Shown piece by piece: positions 7,583 through 13,189 of a stretch of 13,422 nucleotides of DNA (positions are counted from its first letter, which is position 1; the number at the start of each line of letters is the position of its first letter). The notes beneath the pieces are model-generated. The model saw only the letters and a list, made by a program, of their open reading frames with translations. It was not told where the DNA came from and did not search any database. This DNA comes from JBBCJM01 sp037190175 (GTDB taxonomy: Bacteria > Pseudomonadota > Alphaproteobacteria > Rhodobacterales > Rhodobacteraceae): NCBI GenBank assembly GCA_037190175.1, contig JBBCJM010000084.1, forward strand, positions 1 to 13,422, in the 5' to 3' direction. Made by a program: the position numbers and the translations under genes.

Positions 7583-7636
7583 GCCACGCATTCAGAACTG
7601 CCGCGAAGTGCGGCCAGTGGTACGGGTGGATTTCCG

Positions 7637-8704
7637 ATGGCAGCGCAGTCTGAAGGCCCTGTTTCGCCGGCTCGCCGGACCGAGGAAACCGAATCCGCCA
7701 GGCGGCCCGCCAGGCCGACCTCCTACGACGTGGCCATGCTGTCGGGGGTGTCGCAGTCCACCGTCAGCCGGGTGTTCCGCGACGGCGCGCCGGTCTCCAA
7801 GGCCACCCGCAAGAAGGTCGAGGCGGCGGCGGCGGCGCTGAACTATTCGCCCAGCCAGATCGCCCGGTCGCTGATCACCCAGCGCACCGGGCTGATCGGC
7901 GTGGTGATCACCGACCCCAGCAACCGCGCCTATCCGGACGTGCTGTTCTACCTGGGGCAGGAGATCCAGGACAGCGGCAGCCGGATGCTGGTGGTGGCCC
8001 TGCCCCGCGACGGCGACACCGCGCCCGCGGTGCGCGAGATCCTCGCCTATCACGTGGACGGCATCATCTCGAGCGCGGTCTTCGACGATGCCTCGATCGA
8101 GATGTGCGCCAAGGCGCAGGTGCCGGTGGTGCTGTTCAACCGCTCCAAGCCCAACACGCAGACCTCGATGGTCGGCTGCGACCAGCACGCGGGGATGGAG
8201 ATGCTGGTCCGCCATCTGGCCGAGGCGCCGACGGGCCGGGTCTCGCTGCTGGCCGGGCCGGAATGGGCGCCGGTCAGCAAGGACCGGCTGCAGGGCGCGA
8301 TGGAGGCGCTGGGCCGCTGCGGCATCGCCTTCGGCCCGGTCGTGCACAGCGACTATACCTTCGAGGGCGGGCGGCAGAGCGCGCGCGAGCTGCTGTCGGG
8401 CGCCGAGGGGCCGCAGACGGTGATCTGTGCCAACGACGCGATGGCGCTGGGGGTGATGGACGCCTGCCGGTTCGAACTGGGCCTGCGGGTGCCGCAGGAC
8501 GTGGCGGTGACCGGCTTCGACGACATTCCGCAGGCCGACTGGCCCAGCTACCGGCTGACCACCATCCGCCAGCCGGTGCGGCGGATGGCCAAGGCCACGG
8601 TGCGGATGCTGATGGAACTGATCGAGGGCACGGCGATCAGCGGCGAGCGGCGGCTGTTGCCGCCCGAGCTGCGCATCCGCGCCACCTCGCGCGAGCCATC
8701 CTAG
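7637..8704 (+). CDS. LacI-family transcriptional regulator
   Basis: This 355-residue regulator is the only plus-strand gene. The helix-turn-helix is at about 29-50 (YDVAMLSGVSQSTVSRVF), followed by GAPVSKATRKKV and a hinge helix with SPSQIARSL (71-79). A periplasmic-binding-protein-like effector domain (about 86-350) contains FNRSKPN, CANDAMALG and VTGFDDIPQADW, all typical of sugar-responsive members. The start at 7637 is inferred: the frame is open back to 7472, but upstream codons do not look like protein and the ribosome-binding site is weak. Even so, about 27 residues precede the DNA-binding domain, longer than the usual few, and they are Arg/Glu/Pro-rich and probably disordered. It lies divergent from the importer and tail to tail with operon A, so it probably controls both with a pathway sugar or acid as inducer. 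Confidence 0.95.
   Translation: MAAQSEGPVSPARRTEETESARRPARPTSYDVAMLSGVSQSTVSRVFRDGAPVSKATRKKVEAAAAALNYSPSQIARSLITQRTGLIGVVITDPSNRAYPDVLFYLGQEIQDSGSRMLVVALPRDGDTAPAVREILAYHVDGIISSAVFDDASIEMCAKAQVPVVLFNRSKPNTQTSMVGCDQHAGMEMLVRHLAEAPTGRVSLLAGPEWAPVSKDRLQGAMEALGRCGIAFGPVVHSDYTFEGGRQSARELLSGAEGPQTVICANDAMALGVMDACRFELGLRVPQDVAVTGFDDIPQADWPSYRLTTIRQPVRRMAKATVRMLMELIEGTAISGERRLLPPELRIRATSREPS
8649..8664. other. perfect short inverted repeat in the 3' end of the regulator gene
   Basis: GGCGGC and GCCGCC form a perfect six-base-pair stem around the loop TGTT. For the leftward operon A transcript it lies about 37 bases past the RraA stop, so it is a place where that transcript could end. There is no T run. 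It is also codon sequence of the regulator, so it may be incidental. Confidence 0.2.
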
Positions 8705-9396
8705 GTGCGCACCTTCTCGAACGCTTCCCAGGCGCGTTCGAAGGCGGCGAAGTCGAAGCCGGGTTGCCGCGCCGGGTCCAGCACGATCTTTTCCGAGGCC
8801 AGCAGCCGCGCGATCCCCTCCGCCAGCCCCGCCACCACCTCGGGCGGGATCACCACCGCGCCGTGGCGGTCGGCGTGGATCAGGTCGCCCTGCGCCACGG
8901 TCAGCCCGAACACCGTCACCGGGGTGCCGATCCCGGTCACATGCACGAAGCCGTGGCTGGGGCCGATGGAGCCGGCCAGCACCGGGAACCCCGCCGGCAG
9001 GTCGCCCAAGTCGCGCATCACCCCGTTGGTCAGCACGCCCGCCATGCCGAAGCCCTTGTGGATCGTGGCATTGACCTCGCCCCAGAAGGCGCCCACGCAG
9101 CCGGGGAAATCCGTGTCCTCGACCACCGCGACCGAGGGCTTGGGCCCCACGGCCATGGCGCGGTAGTAATCCATCCGCCGGGCGCGGATCACGGCCGGAT
9201 CATCCTTCGACGGCGCCACCCCGGCGATCCTGGCCGTCACCGCATAGCCCACCATCGGCGGCGCCGCGGGGTCCGAGGCCAGCAGCGTGCCGCGGGTGAA
9301 GCCCTGGAAACCGCGCCCGCCCTGCACCGTCTCGATGGCGTTGCAGATCGTCGGCGTGTCGTGGCGGCGCAGCAGGGCCAGAAGTCCGTCGGTCAT
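8701..9396 (-). CDS. RraA-family protein (4-hydroxy-4-methyl-2-oxoglutarate aldolase / oxaloacetate decarboxylase-like)
   Basis: This 231-residue cytoplasmic protein has the RraA-like fold, often labelled dimethylmenaquinone methyltransferase or HMG aldolase. Motifs in order are DTPTICNAIE near the start, the central GVLTNGVMRDLGDL (Arg128-Asp129), PSHGFVHVTG, and GDLIHADRHGAVVIP (170-184). Family members with a D-X20-R-D metal/substrate motif cleave HMG or CHA to pyruvate and decarboxylate oxaloacetate; here the first acidic residue is Glu107, giving E-X20-R-D. ATGATG offers two starts. GGAGG is one base from the first (9399) and four from the second (9396), so the second is preferred. Either overlaps the hydrolase stop. 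As last gene of operon A, it probably releases pyruvate or CO2. Its stop shares a CTAG with the convergent regulator stop. Confidence 0.88.
   Translation of the reverse strand: MTDGLLALLRRHDTPTICNAIETVQGGRGFQGFTRGTLLASDPAAPPMVGYAVTARIAGVAPSKDDPAVIRARRMDYYRAMAVGPKPSVAVVEDTDFPGCVGAFWGEVNATIHKGFGMAGVLTNGVMRDLGDLPAGFPVLAGSIGPSHGFVHVTGIGTPVTVFGLTVAQGDLIHADRHGAVVIPPEVVAGLAEGIARLLASEKIVLDPARQPGFDFAAFERAWEAFEKVRT
8712..8744. other. inverted repeat just beyond the regulator stop codon
   Basis: CCTT-(CT)-CGAACGC (8712-8724) pairs with GCGTTCGAAGG (8734-8744): eleven base pairs with a two-base bulge and a nine-base loop. It begins eight bases after the regulator stop, where a rightward transcript would need to terminate, but lies inside the RraA-family coding sequence and has no T run. 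A factor-independent terminator is possible but weakly supported. Confidence 0.3.
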
Positions 9397-10088
9397 CATG
9401 CCTCCAGCCAGCGGCGCAGCGCCGCCGTGGTCTCCAGGGGTCGCTCCAGCACCGGCAAGTGGCCGGCGTGTTCGATCACCTCCAGCCGCGCCCCGGGGAT
9501 CAGGCCCTGCATCATCTCGTGCCGCTCCACCGGGCACAGCCGGTCATGCCGGCCGCAGAGCAGCAGCGTGGGCACGCGGATATCGCGCAGGCCGGGACGG
9601 CGGTCGTGGCGGTCGCGCAGCGCCAGCGACTGGCGCTCGAACACCTCCGGCCCCAGGTCCAGCGCCATGTCCAGGCAGAGGTCGAGGATCTCCGTCCTGT
9701 CCGGCCCCTCGGCCAGGTAGTTCGGCTTCATCTCGTCGCGGATCACCTCGCGCAGCCCGCCGGCGCGGACCTGCGCGATCTGCCGGTCGCGCAGCGCCTG
9801 CCGCTCGGGCGGCTCGTCCAGCGGGCTCGCGTCCAGCAGCGCCAGCCGTTCCACCCGGTCGGGGGCCTGCGCCACCACCTCCATCGCCACCACGGCGCCC
9901 ATCGACAGGCCGGCCAGCGCAAAGCGCGGGGGCGCATGGGCCAGCACCTCGGCGGCCAGCGCCTCGATGCTGGGATGCCCGCCGATCGGCGCCAGATGCA
10001 GCGCCCGCGCCCCGCCCAAGGCGGCGATCTGTGGCGCGTAAAGCCGGGCGTCGCACATCATACCCGGCAGCAGGACCAGCGGCGTCAT
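9396..10088 (-). CDS. small alpha/beta hydrolase
   Basis: This 230-residue cytoplasmic hydrolase has a complete catalytic triad: nucleophile Ser62 in the elbow GLSMG (60-64), Asp182 in LLCGRHDRLCP, and His210 in EHAGHLPVLERP. The opening LVLLPGM with following MCDARLY supplies the oxyanion region. Length and motif spacing resemble 3-oxoadipate enol-lactonase-like and carboxylesterase members with a short cap (about 100-160). It probably hydrolyses an ester or lactone intermediate. The frame runs open far upstream through the MetE-like gene in another frame, but the ATG at 10088 gives the clean family N-terminus and overlaps the previous stop by ATGA. The 3' end overlaps the RraA start. The exact substrate is unknown. 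Confidence 0.92.
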   Translation of the reverse strand: MTPLVLLPGMMCDARLYAPQIAALGGARALHLAPIGGHPSIEALAAEVLAHAPPRFALAGLSMGAVVAMEVVAQAPDRVERLALLDASPLDEPPERQALRDRQIAQVRAGGLREVIRDEMKPNYLAEGPDRTEILDLCLDMALDLGPEVFERQSLALRDRHDRRPGLRDIRVPTLLLCGRHDRLCPVERHEMMQGLIPGARLEVIEHAGHLPVLERPLETTAALRRWLEA

Positions 10089-11206
10089 CGCACCAGCGCC
10101 GCCCCTTCGGCCATCGCCGCCAGCTTGGCGTAGGCGATGTCGGGGTCCACCGCACCGAAGCCCGCGAAGGTGCCGAAGCCGCAGTCCGAGCCGGCGATCA
10201 CCCGCTCCGCCCCCACGATATCCACGAAATGCCGCAGCCTTTGCGCCACCAGCTCGGGGTGCTCCACGAAGTTGGTGGTGGTGTCGACCACGCCGGGCAC
10301 CAGCACCTTGTCCTCGGGGATATCGGCCTTGCGGTCGCGGAACACCGTCCATTCGTGGCCGTGCCGGGGGTTCGAGGTCTCGAACAGCACATGGCGCGCC
10401 CGGGCGGCCATCAGCGTGTCGAACACCTTGGCCATCGGGATGTCGCAGACATGCGGGCCCTCGTAATTGCCCCAGCAGATGTGGATGCGCACCTTGTCGG
10501 CCGGGATCCCCTCCAGCGCATGGTTCAGCGCCTCGACATGCGCCGCCGCGATCTTCAGGAACTCGGCGTCCGTGAGGTCGGTGAACAGCATGTGCCGCGA
10601 CAGCGCCAGATCGGGGCAGTCGAGTTGCAGATCCAGCCCGGCCGCCACGATGGTGCGGTATTCGTCGCGCATCGCCTCGGCCAGCGCCGCCAGATAGGCG
10701 TCGCGCGTCGGGTAGAAACTGTTCTGCAAGAACAAGGAGATCACCCCGGGCGAGGCCGCGTTCATGAAGCCCCGCGTCGCCCCATGTTCCGCCATCGCCG
10801 CCTTGAGGTTGGCGATGTCCTTGTCCAGCTCGCCCTGCCCTTTCGAGCGCACCTCGCCCATGCACATCGGGCGGGCGTATTTCGGTGTACCGCCCTGCCG
10901 CGCGATCCGCTCCAGGAACCCGGGATAGAGCTTCAGATCCGCCGGCGCGTTGCGCGGGCTGTCGCCGTCGAACCCGGTGTAGCGGTCCTTCACATAGGTG
11001 GCATAGCTGATCTTCGAGGTCTCGCCGTCCGAGACGATGCCGACCCCCACCTGAACCTGCCGGCGCACGGTCTCTGACACCGCCCGCGTCATGGCGGCGT
11101 CGAAGGCAGCCGGGTCGGGGTTCTCGCCCCTCTCGCGCGCGAACAGGAAATCGACCACCTCCTGCGTGCGGGGCAGAGAGCCGACATGGGTGGTGAGCAT
11201 GGTCAT
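10085..11206 (-). CDS. MetE C-terminal-like (cobalamin-independent methionine synthase II family) zinc protein
   Basis: This 373-residue protein corresponds to the C-terminal catalytic barrel of cobalamin-independent methionine synthase alone. Expected zinc ligands are all present: His242 and Cys244 (IHICWGN), Glu276 (FETSN) and Cys342 (GSDCGFGT). The N-terminus THVGSLPR and DGETSK (60-65) are also family hallmarks. True MetE is about twice this length. Stand-alone members include archaeal core MetE, YxjG-like proteins and the epoxyalkane:coenzyme M transferase, all using zinc to activate a thiol for methyl or alkyl transfer. Inside a catabolic operon between NTF2 proteins and a hydrolase, demethylation or dealkylation of a pathway intermediate is more likely than methionine synthesis; this is inference. 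The start overlaps the upstream stop by ATGA and follows a G-rich ribosome-binding site. Confidence 0.9.
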   Translation of the reverse strand: MTMLTTHVGSLPRTQEVVDFLFARERGENPDPAAFDAAMTRAVSETVRRQVQVGVGIVSDGETSKISYATYVKDRYTGFDGDSPRNAPADLKLYPGFLERIARQGGTPKYARPMCMGEVRSKGQGELDKDIANLKAAMAEHGATRGFMNAASPGVISLFLQNSFYPTRDAYLAALAEAMRDEYRTIVAAGLDLQLDCPDLALSRHMLFTDLTDAEFLKIAAAHVEALNHALEGIPADKVRIHICWGNYEGPHVCDIPMAKVFDTLMAARARHVLFETSNPRHGHEWTVFRDRKADIPEDKVLVPGVVDTTTNFVEHPELVAQRLRHFVDIVGAERVIAGSDCGFGTFAGFGAVDPDIAYAKLAAMAEGAALVR

Positions 11207-12174
11207 CTGTCCCCCGCCCCCGTGTGCAAATGAATCTGCTTCCAGATCGCCACCTCGTCCCACAGGGTGAACTCGCGCCGCAGGCCCCAGGGGCCCCATT
11301 CGGCATGGGTGATGCCCATCACATGCACCTCGGCCCCGGTCGGCGCGCCGAACATCCCGAAGCCGTCATGCTTGCCGGTCAGGCCCCACCGCACCGCGGC
11401 GCGGTTGGGCAGGCCGGGGTCGGAGCGGCCGATGACATGGTGCACCTCGAACTTCGCGGAAGGGAAGGATGAGCGCAGCCGCATCCACTGGGTTTCCGCG
11501 AAGCCCCAGGACCAGCCGCCCTGCCCGCCCGCGTGTTCCGTCCGCACGGCGCGATCGTATTCGGCGCGGATCACGGTGAAGTCCTTCTCCATGATCCGGG
11601 TCAGGATATCGACCAGCCGCGCGCCCCATTCGTTTTCGTTGCCGCGGCCTTCATACCCCCCCGACACGTCGTCCACCGGATGGAACGGCCGCACCAGACC
11701 GCCCTCGCGGGCCACCTGCTCGCGGGCGAAGGCTTCGGGCTCCATCCCCAGCTGGCGGACGATGCCGCCGGCGTCGCGGATCAGCCATTCGTCATAGATC
11801 ACATCGTCCTTCGCCGCGCAGTCGGCGATGGCGCGGACGCAGAAGCTACGCCCGGTGGGCGGGCCGAAGGCGCCGTGGCCGGTATGGGTGGCGGTGGTGA
11901 CGATGCGGTGCGACGACAGGAACCCCGCCTCCTCGTCCCCCGACCAGATCACGTCCTCGCCCAGGATCTGCCGGTCGGGAAACTCGGCCAGCGTGGCCAG
12001 CGTGCCGTCGATGGTCTTCAGGTTGCCGCGCGTGAGGCCCGAGGGCATCCGCACCGGGATCTCGGGGGCATAGTAGTGGTGCAGGGTGGAAAGCCCGCGA
12101 TCCTCCCAGATCTCGCGGGTCATCTTCAGGATGTAGTCCGGCAGGTCGGTGAACCGCTCCTGAAACCCCTTCAT
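11203..12174 (-). CDS. double NTF2/SnoaL-like domain protein (paralogue 2)
   Basis: This 323-residue protein has two tandem NTF2-like domains, about 10-150 and 185-315. Domain 1 has LATLAEFPDR, SSHR (87-90), Thr96-His97, FGPPTGR (103-109) and DEWLIRD (128-134). Domain 2 repeats the theme with GKHDGFGMFGAPTG (267-280), VMGITHAEWG and DEVAIWKQI (306-314). The repeated G-x-P-T-G loop points to an old internal duplication. It is clearly closer to the neighbouring paralogue 3 than to paralogue 1, sharing the MKGF start, EIWEDR, LGEDVIW and RGNENEWGARx. The ATG overlaps the stop of paralogue 3 (12171-12174), and the stop overlaps the MetE-like start. Paralogues 2 and 3 could form a heteromer. No signal peptide is visible, and the reaction is unknown. 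Confidence 0.88.
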   Translation of the reverse strand: MKGFQERFTDLPDYILKMTREIWEDRGLSTLHHYYAPEIPVRMPSGLTRGNLKTIDGTLATLAEFPDRQILGEDVIWSGDEEAGFLSSHRIVTTATHTGHGAFGPPTGRSFCVRAIADCAAKDDVIYDEWLIRDAGGIVRQLGMEPEAFAREQVAREGGLVRPFHPVDDVSGGYEGRGNENEWGARLVDILTRIMEKDFTVIRAEYDRAVRTEHAGGQGGWSWGFAETQWMRLRSSFPSAKFEVHHVIGRSDPGLPNRAAVRWGLTGKHDGFGMFGAPTGAEVHVMGITHAEWGPWGLRREFTLWDEVAIWKQIHLHTGAGDR

Positions 12175-13184
12175 CCATGCGCCCCGGTCTTGAGCAGGAT
12201 CTGCTTCCAGATCGCGGTTTCGTCGATCAGCGCGTATTCGCGGCGGATCGCCGGCTCGCCCGTGGTGCCGAAGGGGCCGTATTCGGCCTGGGCGATCCCC
12301 ATGATATAGACCTCGGCCCCGGTGGGGGTGCCGAAGCGACCCCAGCCGGAATGCTTGCCGTGCAGGCTCCACCGCACCGCGGCGCGCGGCGGCATCAAGG
12401 GATCGTCGCGGCCGATCACATGGTCGATGGTGAACTCGGCATGGGGGAAGGCCGCGCGCAGGCCCAGCCAGAATTGGTCGGCGTCCGACCAGCCGAGGCC
12501 GTCCTGCCCGCCGGGGTAGAACAGGTTGGCCGCCCGGTCGTAATGCCTGGGGATCACGTCGAAATCGGCGGCCATGATGGCGCGGATGGTGTCGGCATAG
12601 CGCGCGCCCCATTCGTTGTCGTTGCCGCGGCCCTGATAGGGCCCGGCCACATCATTGGCCGGTGTCATCGGCTGCACGCAACGCTCCGGCCCGCCCTCGC
12701 GCGCGATGAGGTCGCGGGTCCAGTCCACCACGTCGAAGCCCAGTTGCCGCACGATGGCCGACTGGTCGCGCACCAGCCATTCGTCATAGACATGGTCGTC
12801 GCGGATCGCGCAGTCGGCCAGGATGCGATAGGCCACCCGCCGCCCGGTGGGCGCGCCATAGACCCCGGGCCGGCTATGGGTGGCGGTGCAGACCAGCCGG
12901 TGCGAGGAGAGATAGGCGTCCGAGGTCGGCGTGGCCCGCTCGGGGTCGTCGCACCAGATCACGTCCTCGCCCAGCAGTTCGCGGTCGGGGAACTCGGCCA
13001 AGGTCGCCATGGTGGCGCCGATGATGTTGGTGTTGTCCACCACCACCGAGGCCGGCGACCGCACGATCAGCCCCGGCGCGTAGCGGTGGCGCAGGCTGCC
13101 GATCTCGCGGTCCTCCCAGATCTCCTTGGTGATGCCGATGATGAAATGCGGGACATCCCGCCACTTCGGATCAAAGCCCTTCAT
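12171..13184 (-). CDS. double NTF2/SnoaL-like domain protein (paralogue 3)
   Basis: This 337-residue protein has the same two-domain architecture as paralogue 2: SSHR (93-96), Thr102-His103, YGAPTGRR (109-116) and DEWLVRD (134-140) in domain 1, and GKHSGWGRFGTPTG (276-289), IMGIAQAEYGPFG and DETAIWKQIL (321-330) in domain 2. The linker between domains has a conserved RGNDNEWGARY segment (187-197). A short insertion (about 80-90, PERATPTSD) before SSHR distinguishes it. The start at 13184 lies five bases after the HisD-like stop with AGGGG as ribosome-binding site; the longer open frame upstream is the shadow of the HisD-like gene. Both G-x-P-T-G loops are intact, so both pockets may be functional. 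Function is not assignable beyond the fold family. Confidence 0.88.
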   Translation of the reverse strand: MKGFDPKWRDVPHFIIGITKEIWEDREIGSLRHRYAPGLIVRSPASVVVDNTNIIGATMATLAEFPDRELLGEDVIWCDDPERATPTSDAYLSSHRLVCTATHSRPGVYGAPTGRRVAYRILADCAIRDDHVYDEWLVRDQSAIVRQLGFDVVDWTRDLIAREGGPERCVQPMTPANDVAGPYQGRGNDNEWGARYADTIRAIMAADFDVIPRHYDRAANLFYPGGQDGLGWSDADQFWLGLRAAFPHAEFTIDHVIGRDDPLMPPRAAVRWSLHGKHSGWGRFGTPTGAEVYIMGIAQAEYGPFGTTGEPAIRREYALIDETAIWKQILLKTGAHG

Positions 13185-13189
13185 GCCCC

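Larger units (their letters stand above)
7455..7636. promoter_or_regulatory. divergent intergenic control region (importer operon / LacI-type regulator)
   Basis: This 182-bp stretch between two divergent gene starts is the longest non-coding segment in the window and is visibly richer in A/T (7495-7535 and 7560-7585) than the flanking genes. It must hold the promoters of operon B (leftward) and of the regulator gene (rightward), which suggests autoregulation by the LacI-family protein. I see no convincing sigma-70 pair for the regulator. No riboswitch-like structure or small ORF with a credible ribosome-binding site was recognised. Confidence 0.75.

Noticed and set aside
7472..7636. A longer regulator starting at 7472
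   Set aside because: It would run across most of the divergent control region and both operator candidates, and its codons do not resemble the rest of the gene.
7815..7845. A GCG-repeat tract in the regulator gene as a phase-variation microsatellite
   Set aside because: It is a short run of alanine codons in the normal helix after VSKATRKKV. Slippage would matter only if the tract were longer and varied between strains.
8104..9720. A 538-residue plus-strand open frame running from within the regulator gene across the RraA gene
   Set aside because: It is out of frame with the regulator and antisense to RraA, with a composition typical of shadow frames. The regulator ends normally with no sign of a frameshift.
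10089..11306. A fusion of extra N-terminal sequence to the alpha/beta hydrolase (636 residues)
   Set aside because: The upstream part is the out-of-frame shadow of the MetE-like gene; the hydrolase fold begins exactly at the ATG at 10088.
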